Under the pieces are notes generated by a model that was given only the letters and a program-made list of their open reading frames with translations, did no database searches and had not been told where the DNA came from. Position numbers and translations under genes: made by a program. Positions 1 through 6,519 of a stretch of 8,210 nt of DNA are shown here, one piece after another. The DNA comes from an uncultured Oscillospiraceae bacterium. GTDB taxonomy: Bacteria; Bacillota; Clostridia; Oscillospirales; Acutalibacteraceae. Positions within the stretch are counted from its first letter, which is position 1. The number at the start of each line of letters is the position of its first letter. The stretch is from the NCBI GenBank assembly GCA_900552285.1, contig URYV01000069.1, positions 1-8,210 of the forward strand. Direction: 5' to 3'.

Positions 1-134
1 GACCGCTGCGGATTGGGCAGACTCAGGGAGTGGTGTGCGCATCTCTTGACTTTTTGCCGCTGCTCTCAGCCGGTGACAGCGGTTCTCTGAAAAAAGCTCC
101 GGCGAAATGCGCCGTTCCCCTCAACGCTTTTGTA
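1..134 (-). promoter_or_regulatory. T-box riboswitch leader (5' part, Stem I), truncated by window edge
   Basis: T-box leaders sense uncharged tRNA and control aminoacyl-tRNA synthetase, amino-acid synthesis or transport genes. On the minus strand, downstream of the promoter, three Stem I hallmarks appear in order. TCAGAGAA (90-83) matches the conserved AGAGA element. A 6-bp stem, CCGCTG (82-77) with CAGCGG (62-57), is closed around CACCGGCTGAGAG, which resembles the distal GGCTGAAAG-type loop. CACACCACTCCCTGAG (37-22) resembles the conserved CACCCCnGAG strand, and its CTGA can pair with the TCAG before AGAGA. A small hairpin (CGGCG/CGCCG with a 5-nt loop, 114-100) lies upstream. The specifier codon would fall at about 21-1 but cannot be assigned with confidence; a GCC (Ala) at about 18-16 is only a guess. 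The antiterminator, terminator and regulated gene lie beyond the window. Confidence 0.62.
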
Positions 135-140
135 AAATCT

Positions 141-169
141 AGTATAGCACAAATGCGGAAGCTTGTCAA
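141..169 (-). promoter_or_regulatory. Sigma-A type promoter for a leftward gene
   Basis: Read on the minus strand, a perfect -35 box TTGACA (169-164) is followed by a 17-bp spacer and a -10 box TATACT (146-141), five of six matches to TATAAT. Transcription would start near position 134 and run leftward off the window. The promoter lies between the divergent methyltransferase gene and a leader RNA with T-box features, which supports it. No coding start is visible downstream before the edge, as expected if a long structured leader comes first. The match is seen directly; activity is inferred. Confidence 0.8.
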
Positions 170-245
170 CTGCTTTTTTGCACAAATTCCACGCAGGAAT
201 TTTGATTCCCGAATCTGTCCAAAGGGAGTTGTTTTTCCAAAACTC

Positions 246-1094
246 ATGAAATGCGGATTCTATCGCTCCGTCATCTTGCTCGAGCGGTGGGGAGATATTA
301 TTCTCATCCGCCCCGACCCCCAGGCCATTTGGAAAACGCCCCGTCTCGACCCGAGATGGAAGCAGGCTCACGGCCGCTATCACCGAAGTAAATCGGGCGG
401 CGGAAAATGGGAGTTTTATAAAAAAATTCCCGAGGTGTGGAGCATAAATTACGGCTCTCTTAAATTCAATTTAAAGCCCATGGGCTTTAAGCACACCGGG
501 ATTTTTCCCGAGCAGGCCGTGAATTGGGACTTTTGCGCCGAACTTATCAAAAAATCGCAAAAACCGCTTAAAATACTCAATCTTTTCGGATATACCGGAG
601 CCGCAACCCTTTCGGCTCTTGCCGCCGGGGCGAGCGTGACCCATGTTGACGCCTCAAAGGGTATGGTTGCGTGGGGAAAGGAAAACGCTCAGATTTCACG
701 CCTGTCCGACAGGCCGGTTCGGTGGCTTGTGGACGACTGCATAAAATTCGTAAACAGGGAAATCCGCCGAGGAAATATATATGACGGCATAATTCTCGAC
801 CCGCCCTCCTACGGGAGAGGTCCGGGAGGGGAAGTGTGGCAGCTTGAGGAAAAGCTTTACGATTTTCTCCTGTCCTGCAAAAAGCTCATGAATAAGGACA
901 GCAGCTTTATAATGCTGAATTCCTACACAACGGGTTTTTCGGCCGGTGTGTGCGGATATACCCTCGGGGAGATTTTCCAAAAGGATTTCGGCGGAAAAAT
1001 AATCTGCGACGAGATCGGTCTTCCGGTTTCGGCCAGCGGAAGGGTGCTTCCCTGCGGAGCCACCACGATTTGGACAAAGGAGGATGTGCTTTGA
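246..1094 (+). CDS. Class I SAM-dependent methyltransferase (RlmI-like, no PUA domain)
   Basis: A predicted SAM-dependent methyltransferase of 282 aa, cytoplasmic, probably acting on rRNA or another RNA by analogy with RlmI-type enzymes; the substrate is not shown by the sequence. A family-typical N-terminal block (ILIRPDPQAIWKTP, residues about 20-33, and GFKHTGIFPEQAVNWD, about 80-95) precedes a Rossmann fold. SAM-binding motif I is LNLFGYTGAA (111-120), an acidic residue in HVDAS (D135) fits ribose binding, and motif IV is DPPSYG (185-190). The PUA domain of true RlmI is absent. I chose ATG 246 because the family block begins soon after it. The open frame extends to 30, but that part lies in the divergent promoter/leader region and has no family similarity. 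AAGGGAG at 222-228 is rather far upstream, so initiation is not fully certain. The stop overlaps the ecfA1 start (TTGA). A perfect 20-bp palindrome lies at 471-490. Confidence 0.85.
   Translation: MKCGFYRSVILLERWGDIILIRPDPQAIWKTPRLDPRWKQAHGRYHRSKSGGGKWEFYKKIPEVWSINYGSLKFNLKPMGFKHTGIFPEQAVNWDFCAELIKKSQKPLKILNLFGYTGAATLSALAAGASVTHVDASKGMVAWGKENAQISRLSDRPVRWLVDDCIKFVNREIRRGNIYDGIILDPPSYGRGPGGEVWQLEEKLYDFLLSCKKLMNKDSSFIMLNSYTTGFSAGVCGYTLGEIFQKDFGGKIICDEIGLPVSASGRVLPCGATTIWTKEDVL
1076..1084 (+). promoter_or_regulatory. Strong Shine-Dalgarno site that fixes the TTG start of ecfA1
   Basis: AAAGGAGGA lies inside the last codons of the methyltransferase gene and ends 6 nt before TTG 1091; the core AGGAGG at 1078-1083 is 7 nt away. 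It decides the ecfA1 start: the frame is open back to 950, but that stretch is the methyltransferase gene in another frame, and no EcfA-like sequence precedes the TTG. Confidence 0.8.
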
Positions 1095-1936
1095 GCGACA
1101 TAATAAAGCTTGACGGCGTGTCCTTCGGATATGCCGATCCGGAAACCGAACAGAAAACAAAAATATTCGACAATCTGAGCCTTTCGATCGAAGAAGGCAG
1201 CTTTGTGGCCGTTCTCGGTCACAACGGCTCGGGAAAATCCACCCTTTCCCGTCTTTTAAACGGCATGATATTGCCCGACGAGGGAACGGTCACGGTTGAC
1301 GGACTCTCCACGGCCGACGAACAGAATATGCTTGACATCAGGCGGACGGTGGGTCTTGTCTTTCAAAACCCCGATAATCAGATAGTTTCTACAATAGTTG
1401 AAGAGGACGTGGCCTTCGGCCCCGAAAATTTGGGCGTTGAACGCGGGGAAATAATCTCCCGCGTGGAAAAATCCCTAAAGGCGGTGGGTATGCTCGAATA
1501 CCGCCGTCACGCCACGACCAAGCTTTCGGGCGGACAAAAGCAGAGAATAGCCATTGCGGGAATACTTGCCATGAACCCGAGATGTCTTGTGCTTGACGAG
1601 GCGACGGCCATGCTTGACCCGAGAGGCAGGGGAGAGATAATCTCCATTGCAAAAAGGCTCAATAAGGAGCAGGGCATGACGGTGGTCATGATAACCCATT
1701 ATATGGACGAGGCGGTGGATACCGACCGCTGCATCGTCATGGAGTCGGGCAAAATAATTCTCGACGGAAAGCCGTCGGAGGTTTTTGCAAAAAGAGACAT
1801 AATCAGAAAAACCGGGTTGACCCTGCCCATAACCTGTACCCTGACCGAGGCACTTTCGGAACGGGGAATAAGGTTGTCGGGCGATCCCCTCGACGAGAGC
1901 GGAATGGTGGAGGCTCTGTCAAAATTACTGAAATAA
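1091..1936 (+). CDS. ecfA1: Energy-coupling factor transporter ATPase EcfA1
   Basis: One of the two ABC ATPases of the ECF module, which powers uptake of vitamins or transition-metal ions through EcfT and exchangeable S components at the cytoplasmic membrane. The protein is 281 aa. Walker A is GHNGSGKST (43-51), the Q-loop lies in FQNPDNQ (Q92), the ABC signature is LSGGQ (145-149), Walker B is CLVLDE (165-170) followed by ATAMLDP, and the switch His is H203 in ITHYMDEA. The DEATAML form and FQNPDNQ are typical of EcfA1 rather than EcfA2. About 40 C-terminal residues after the nucleotide-binding core match the usual ECF ATPase tail. It starts at TTG (see the strong Shine-Dalgarno) and overlaps the methyltransferase stop by 3 nt. 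ecfA2 follows after 13 bp. All catalytic motifs are intact. Confidence 0.95.
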   Translation: MSDIIKLDGVSFGYADPETEQKTKIFDNLSLSIEEGSFVAVLGHNGSGKSTLSRLLNGMILPDEGTVTVDGLSTADEQNMLDIRRTVGLVFQNPDNQIVSTIVEEDVAFGPENLGVERGEIISRVEKSLKAVGMLEYRRHATTKLSGGQKQRIAIAGILAMNPRCLVLDEATAMLDPRGRGEIISIAKRLNKEQGMTVVMITHYMDEAVDTDRCIVMESGKIILDGKPSEVFAKRDIIRKTGLTLPITCTLTEALSERGIRLSGDPLDESGMVEALSKLLK

Positions 1937-1949
1937 AAGAGGAAAAACA

Positions 1950-2819
1950 TTGTCATTACTTTGCGCGGAAAAATTAGGCTATATTTACGGCGAGGGAACG
2001 CCCTTCAGAAAAGACGCCGTCACCGACGTGAGCTTTTCGGTGGAAAAGGGCGAGATCGTCGGCATAATAGGACATACCGGTTCGGGAAAATCCACCCTTG
2101 TGCAGATGCTGTGCGGACTTTTGAAGCCCGAGAGCGGCAGGGTTCTGCTTTCGGGGGAGGATATTTTTGCCGACCCGAAAAATTCAAGAAAATACCGTTT
2201 TCGAATAGGTATGGTTTTTCAGTACCCCGAATATCAGCTGTTTGACGAAACGGTTGCAAAGGACATTTCCTTCGGCCCGAGAAACATGGGCCTTTCGGAG
2301 GATGAAATAAAAAAACGTGTGGTCGAAGCGGCCGACCTTGTTGGGCTTAAGAGAACATTGCTTTCCAAATCTCCCTTTGACATTTCGGGAGGAGAAAAGC
2401 GCAGAGCCGCCATTGCGGGCGTGCTTGCCATGAGACCCGAGGTGCTTATTCTCGACGAGCCCACGGCGGGGCTTGACCCCAAGGGGCGCGCCACCATACT
2501 TGACATGATAAAAAATTACAACGAAAAAACCGGAGCGTCGGTCATTTTCGTTTCGCATAACATGGAGGACGTGGCAGGTCTTTCCCACCGCGTGCTTGTG
2601 ATGAATAAGGGCAAAAACGTCATGTTCGGAAGCCCGAGAGAGGTTTTCTCCAAAGGCGAGACTCTTTTGTCCATGGGGCTCGACGTTCCCAAAATCACTC
2701 GGATTTTCCTTGAGCTTAAAGGCCGGGGATTTGACGTGTCCGACGGTATATACACGGTTGACGCCGCCGCCGCCGAGATAGAAAGACTTTTAAGGGAGCG
2801 GGGTGGAAAGCGTGCTTAA
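1950..2819 (+). CDS. ecfA2: Energy-coupling factor transporter ATPase EcfA2
   Basis: The second ABC ATPase of the ECF module, expected to pair with EcfA1 and dock on EcfT. The protein is 289 aa. Walker A is GHTGSGKST (41-49), the Q-loop lies in FQYPEYQLFDE (Q91), which is a hallmark of EcfA2, Walker B is VLILDE (165-170) followed by PTAGLDP, and the switch His is H203 in VSHNMEDV. The signature reads ISGGE (145-149) instead of LSGGQ. This is a tolerated-looking variant, since the rest of the helix (KRRAAIAGVLAM) is conserved. The start is TTG 1950 with AGAGG about 8 nt upstream. The 3' end overlaps ecfT by 17 nt (or 8 nt if ecfT starts at its second GTG), which fits translational coupling. 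Confidence 0.95.
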   Translation: MSLLCAEKLGYIYGEGTPFRKDAVTDVSFSVEKGEIVGIIGHTGSGKSTLVQMLCGLLKPESGRVLLSGEDIFADPKNSRKYRFRIGMVFQYPEYQLFDETVAKDISFGPRNMGLSEDEIKKRVVEAADLVGLKRTLLSKSPFDISGGEKRRAAIAGVLAMRPEVLILDEPTAGLDPKGRATILDMIKNYNEKTGASVIFVSHNMEDVAGLSHRVLVMNKGKNVMFGSPREVFSKGETLLSMGLDVPKITRIFLELKGRGFDVSDGIYTVDAAAAEIERLLRERGGKRA

Positions 2820-3645
2820 CGACATCACTTTCGGTCAGTTTTATCCCGCAAAGTCTCTTGTTCACAAAATGGACCCGAGATTTAAAATGGTGCTGACGGT
2901 GGCATTCATCGTGTTCACATTTGTGGCGCAAAACGCAATTTCCCTTGTTATCACGGCCGCGGCTCTCGCAATTTTCATTGCCGCCACCAGAATACCCGTG
3001 AAAATGTATTTGAAAACCTTAAAGCCCATTATACCTATTATAATACTGACCTCGGTGTTAAACGCCCTTTATGTTTCGGGCGGAGATACCGTTGTTTCCT
3101 TTTGGAAAATAACCATAACCACCGGGGGAATAACCACCGCGGTCTATATGTCGGTGAGAATTGCCATTCTCATAATGTGCAGTTCGATTTTGACCTACAC
3201 CACCTCGCCCACCGAGCTGACCGACGCCATCGAACGGCTTTTTTCGCCGCTTAATGCAATCAAGGTCGACGTTCACTCCCTTGCCATGATGATGACCATC
3301 GCCCTGCGGTTTATTCCGACCCTTATAGAGGAAACCGACAAGATAATGAGCGCTCAAAAGGCCAGAGGAGCCGACATAGAAAGCGGAGGACTTATAAAAC
3401 GGGTAAAGGCGCTTGTGCCCATACTCATTCCGCTGCTGATTTCCTCTTTCCGCCGTGCGTCCGAGCTTGCCGACGCCATGGAGTGCCGCTGTTATCACGG
3501 CGGCGAGGGCAGAACCCGCATGAAGGTCATGAAGGCCTCGGCAATCGACTATGTGTCGACGGGGGTTTTTGCGCTGCTGCTTGCGGCGATAATTCTTTCA
3601 AACACCTACTGCGGCGGAATTATTTATTCGCTTATAAAAGGATAG
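2803..3645 (+). CDS. ecfT: Energy-coupling factor transporter transmembrane protein EcfT
   Basis: The membrane scaffold of the ECF transporter, joining the two ATPases to S components. The protein is 280 aa with hydrophobic segments at roughly 27-42, 46-64, 75-92, 110-134, 204-217 and 249-266. The N-terminal block GQFYPAKSLVHKMDPRFK is typical of the family. The cytoplasmic coupling region carries ALRFIPTLIEETDKIMSAQKARGAD with the first ARG motif (187-189), then ELADAMECRCYHGGEGRTR, where the second coupling motif is CRC (228-230) rather than ARG. The start is GTG 2803, with AGGGAG only 4 nt upstream. GTG 2812 is a near-equal alternative that would remove three residues. It is the third gene in a row with a non-ATG start. 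truA begins 4 bp after its stop. Confidence 0.94.
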   Translation: MESVLNDITFGQFYPAKSLVHKMDPRFKMVLTVAFIVFTFVAQNAISLVITAAALAIFIAATRIPVKMYLKTLKPIIPIIILTSVLNALYVSGGDTVVSFWKITITTGGITTAVYMSVRIAILIMCSSILTYTTSPTELTDAIERLFSPLNAIKVDVHSLAMMMTIALRFIPTLIEETDKIMSAQKARGADIESGGLIKRVKALVPILIPLLISSFRRASELADAMECRCYHGGEGRTRMKVMKASAIDYVSTGVFALLLAAIILSNTYCGGIIYSLIKG

Positions 3646-3649
3646 TTTT

Positions 3650-4396
3650 ATGAGGTATCTTTTGACCGTCAGCTACATCGGAACGGCCTATCACGGATGG
3701 CAGGTTCAGAAAAACGCAAATTCCGTTCAAAGCGAGGTTCAGAACGCTCTCGAAAAGGTGCTGGGCTGCCGTCCCGCACTTTCGGGGTGCAGCAGAACCG
3801 ACAGCGGCGTCCATGCGAGAAAATACTGCTGTCACTTTGACTCCGAAAATCCCATAAACACCGAAAAGGTTATAGCCGGGCTTAATCATTTTTTGCCCGA
3901 AGATATAGGAGCCCTTGCCCTTCGTGAGGTTGACGGCGGTTTTCATGCCCGATATTCCTGCAAGGCCAAGGAATATGAATACATAATATACAATTCTTAC
4001 AGAAGAGACCCGTTTCTTGAAGGGAGAAGCTGCCGCTATCCCCACGCCCTTGACGAAAATCTTATGAACAGGGCGGCAAAGGCTTTTTTGGGGACCCACG
4101 ACTTTTCCTCCTTTTGCTCGGCAGGGGCAAAGGAGGGGGATAAGGTCAGGACCGTCAAAAGCGCCGCCGTCGAAAGAAAAGGCGATGTTGTGATTTTCCG
4201 CGTGCGGGCCGACGGATTTCTTTACAATATGGTTCGCATAATGGTCGGAACGCTCATACGGGTGTGCGAGGGAAAAATAAAGGCCGACAAAATCGGTGAC
4301 ATAATCTCCGCAAAGGACCGTTCCCTTGCGGGGCCGACCGCGCCGGCCGTCGGACTTTATCTTAAAGACATTTTCTACGAGGAGGAAGAAAAATGA
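3650..4396 (+). CDS. truA: tRNA pseudouridine(38-40) synthase TruA
   Basis: Converts uridines 38-40 in the anticodon arm of tRNAs to pseudouridine. The 248-aa length is normal for bacterial TruA. The start MRYLLTVSYIGTAYHGWQVQ is the usual beta strand and FxGWQxQ-like region. The catalytic aspartate is D51 in GCSRTDSGVHA. FHARYSCKAKEYEYIIYN (98-115) holds the conserved active-site tyrosine region, RVRADGFLYNMVRIMVG (184-200) is the second conserved block, and APAVGLYL (231-238) is the C-terminal signature. ATG 3650 is preceded by AAAAGGA at about 9-12 nt. The stop overlaps the next start as ATGA. Its place directly after ecfT is the standard Firmicutes arrangement. Confidence 0.96.
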   Translation: MRYLLTVSYIGTAYHGWQVQKNANSVQSEVQNALEKVLGCRPALSGCSRTDSGVHARKYCCHFDSENPINTEKVIAGLNHFLPEDIGALALREVDGGFHARYSCKAKEYEYIIYNSYRRDPFLEGRSCRYPHALDENLMNRAAKAFLGTHDFSSFCSAGAKEGDKVRTVKSAAVERKGDVVIFRVRADGFLYNMVRIMVGTLIRVCEGKIKADKIGDIISAKDRSLAGPTAPAVGLYLKDIFYEEEEK

Positions 4397-5775
4397 ATAA
4401 AGACAAACCCGAAAAAAAAGACTATCGGGTCATAAATGTTCCTTATGAGTTTAAAAACAGATCCTCCGAAAGTGCGGATCTTGACGGTCAGCCGAATGTA
4501 AGGACTGATGAAGGCCGTGTAAACGGCGGCGCAAATCTGCCGGAAAAACGTCAGAAAAAGCCGATGAAAAAAAATGTCGGCAAAAGAGTGAAATCCGAAA
4601 AGAACGGAAAAACGCCTCCTTCGGGTGAAAAAAACGACAAAAAAATCAGCGTGATAATCGGCGGAAAGCTCAAGCGGGCGGCCAAATTCAAAAAGCTGCT
4701 TGCCGCTGCGGCCGTATTGCTTACGGCGTTTATAGTGCTTAACATCGCCATTCCCATAGGACTTATCGACGCCACGGGAGAATTCTTCGCGGGATTTTCG
4801 GCCTCCGGTCCGGGATTTCCTCTTGACATTTCGGCGGCCTCGGGAAGGCTTATTTCCGGGGTGGGCAGCGACGTTGCTTTGCTATGCGACTCGACCGTAA
4901 TGCTTTATACCTCGTCGGGAAAACAAATTTACAACCGCCCCCACGGTTTTTCAAATCCCGCCGCGGCGACCTCCCGTTACCGCGTGCTGGTTTATGACAG
5001 GGGCGGAAAGGGATATAAAATCGAGCGCAGAAGAGGAACCGTTCTCGAAGGCTCGGCCGACCGTGAAATCATAACCGCCGCCATCGGCGATAAGGGCTTT
5101 TTCGCTCTTGCCACAAGGTCGGGGGACTATGTGTGCGACGTTACCGCCTTTGACCGAAAGGGCGGGCAGAAATGCACATGGCATTCCTCCGAACGGCAGG
5201 TCGTGGCTCTTGCCGTGTCAGACGACGGACGGTATATGGGAATAGGCACCGTTTCGGGACAGGGCGGTAAGACCCTCGGCGGGGTGCTGCTTATAAAAAC
5301 CGACGGAGGCACAATTATATCCGACCAAAGCTTTGAAGGCTCCAATGTTGTTTCTCTCGATTTTAAGGGAAACACCCTTGTGGGAGTTTTCGACAATATG
5401 CTGACCTCTATAACCGAACAGGGCGTCAGAACCGATTTCGGATTTGACTCGGGGCGGGTGTCCTGCTTTGCTCAAAGCTCGACCGCCGTGGCCGTGACGG
5501 TGGAAAAATACAACGACTCGGCCAACAATCAGCTCATGGTTTTCGACAAAACCCTTGAAAATCTCTATTCCGCCGACATCGGCGCCGAGGCGGTCTCGCT
5601 TTCTCTCTCCGGCAACAAGGCCGTCGTGCTTTCGGGAGAAAAGCTGATTTCCTTTGACGCAAAGGGCGAAAGGAAAAAGGAAGCCGAAGCCTCGGCCGAT
5701 GCCCGTCAGATTATTACATCGGGAGCGGGAACGGCAGTGCTCGGCTCGGTCACTATCGAATCCGGAAAGGTGTAG
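4393..5775 (+). CDS. DUF5711-type single-pass membrane protein with beta-propeller-like outer domain
   Basis: 460 aa, function unknown. Residues 1-100 are hydrophilic and rich in Lys, Asp and Glu with low complexity (RQKKPMKKNVGKRVKSEKNGK about 53-73), probably disordered and cytoplasmic. One transmembrane helix follows at about 102-124 (LLAAAAVLLTAFIVLNIAI), preceded by positive charges, so the C-terminus should be outside. The remaining 330 residues consist of short repeated beta-strand units such as VALLCDSTVMLYTSSGKQIY, YRVLVYDRGGKGYKIE, VVALAVSDDGRYMGIGTVS and VVSLDFKGNTLVGVFDNMLTSI, resembling a WD40/PQQ-type beta-propeller. This layout matches the DUF5711 family as I recall it. ATG 4393 has GGAGG 7 nt upstream and overlaps the truA stop. 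It sits between truA and cvpA, which suggests an envelope role, but nothing in the sequence fixes one. Confidence 0.75.
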   Translation: MNKDKPEKKDYRVINVPYEFKNRSSESADLDGQPNVRTDEGRVNGGANLPEKRQKKPMKKNVGKRVKSEKNGKTPPSGEKNDKKISVIIGGKLKRAAKFKKLLAAAAVLLTAFIVLNIAIPIGLIDATGEFFAGFSASGPGFPLDISAASGRLISGVGSDVALLCDSTVMLYTSSGKQIYNRPHGFSNPAAATSRYRVLVYDRGGKGYKIERRRGTVLEGSADREIITAAIGDKGFFALATRSGDYVCDVTAFDRKGGQKCTWHSSERQVVALAVSDDGRYMGIGTVSGQGGKTLGGVLLIKTDGGTIISDQSFEGSNVVSLDFKGNTLVGVFDNMLTSITEQGVRTDFGFDSGRVSCFAQSSTAVAVTVEKYNDSANNQLMVFDKTLENLYSADIGAEAVSLSLSGNKAVVLSGEKLISFDAKGERKKEAEASADARQIITSGAGTAVLGSVTIESGKV

Positions 5776-5778
5776 TTA

Positions 5779-6519
5779 ATGAATATTGTTTTCGACATAA
5801 TATGTCTTGCTCTTTTGGTAATCATAACCCTAAACGGCGCAAAAAAAGGCCTTGCCTCCTGTCTCGTTTCCTGTGTCGGGGCGGTGGCGGCCGTGGCAAT
5901 TGCGGTTTCGCTTTCGGCTCCCGTGTCGGAGCTTTGCTATGACGTGATGTTTAAAAACAGAATTCAGGCGGAAGTCGACAGGGCGGTTTTGGGCGGAGCC
6001 GAAAGTCCCATAGACGAGGGCGAAAGAACGGCCGAAATACTTGCCGACGAAAACGGAACGGTTTCAAGAATGCTTAAAACCTTCGGTATTTCGACAGATG
6101 AGATTGCAAGAGCGGTTTCGGCCGAAAACATCGCCTCGGTGAGTGAAAACATTGTTGAAAATATCATAAAGCCGCCGCTGCTTTCGCTTATAAAAACGGT
6201 TGCGACGATTGTTCTCGGAACGATTTTGCTGTTAATCGTTTCGCTGCTTTCAAAGGCGGTGGGAAAGGTTTTTAAAATAACTCCGCTTAAAGGGCTCGAC
6301 CGCGGTCTCGGCGGTCTGCTCGGCCTTTTGGAGGGACTTATAATAGTCTATCTGCTTGTGACGGTAACAAAGTCGCTTACCGTGGCGCTTCCGAACGGAT
6401 TTTTGGGTCTGACGGCCGAACAGCTCGGCCGCTCGGTCTCATATAAGCTCATGACCGGCTCTTTTTCCGGCTCGGCCGCGCAACTTTTCAACCGCAGCAT
6501 AGGGAGGACGTATGAATAA
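5779..6519 (+). CDS. CvpA-family membrane protein
   Basis: 246-aa integral membrane protein of the CvpA (colicin V production) family, whose biochemical role is poorly defined; members are linked to envelope homeostasis. Hydrophobic segments lie at about 4-20, 25-49, 134-158 and 176-198. The family traits are the opening DIICLALLVIITLNGAKKGLASCLVSCVG and the late block ITPLKGLDRGLGGLLGLLEGLIIVYLL. Between helices 2 and 3 there is a long hydrophilic, acidic, helix-prone stretch (about 58-130), longer than in the short E. coli-type CvpA, plus a C-terminal tail of about 45 residues. It starts 3 bp after the DUF5711 stop, with AAAGG upstream inside that gene. Its end overlaps the pgsA-like start by 8 nt. 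Confidence 0.85.
   Translation: MNIVFDIICLALLVIITLNGAKKGLASCLVSCVGAVAAVAIAVSLSAPVSELCYDVMFKNRIQAEVDRAVLGGAESPIDEGERTAEILADENGTVSRMLKTFGISTDEIARAVSAENIASVSENIVENIIKPPLLSLIKTVATIVLGTILLLIVSLLSKAVGKVFKITPLKGLDRGLGGLLGLLEGLIIVYLLVTVTKSLTVALPNGFLGLTAEQLGRSVSYKLMTGSFSGSAAQLFNRSIGRTYE

Noticed and set aside
178..206. Possible plus-strand promoter TTGCAC-17-TTTGAT for the operon
   Set aside because: The -35 box matches only three of six positions and the -10 box four of six. The spacing is right but the match is too weak to call, so the operon promoter remains unidentified.
30..245. N-terminal extension of the methyltransferase frame back to position 30
   Set aside because: It runs through the minus-strand promoter and T-box-like leader, has no resemblance to the family N-terminus, and would give a protein about 70 residues longer than family members of this type.
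950..1090. Upstream extension of the ecfA1 frame
   Set aside because: It is an out-of-frame reading of the methyltransferase 3' end. EcfA1 similarity begins right after TTG 1091, which has a strong Shine-Dalgarno site.
4551..4829. Minus-strand frame opposite the DUF5711 N-terminus
   Set aside because: It is a shadow of the Lys-rich and hydrophobic coding sequence, with no ribosome binding site or conserved feature that I can see.
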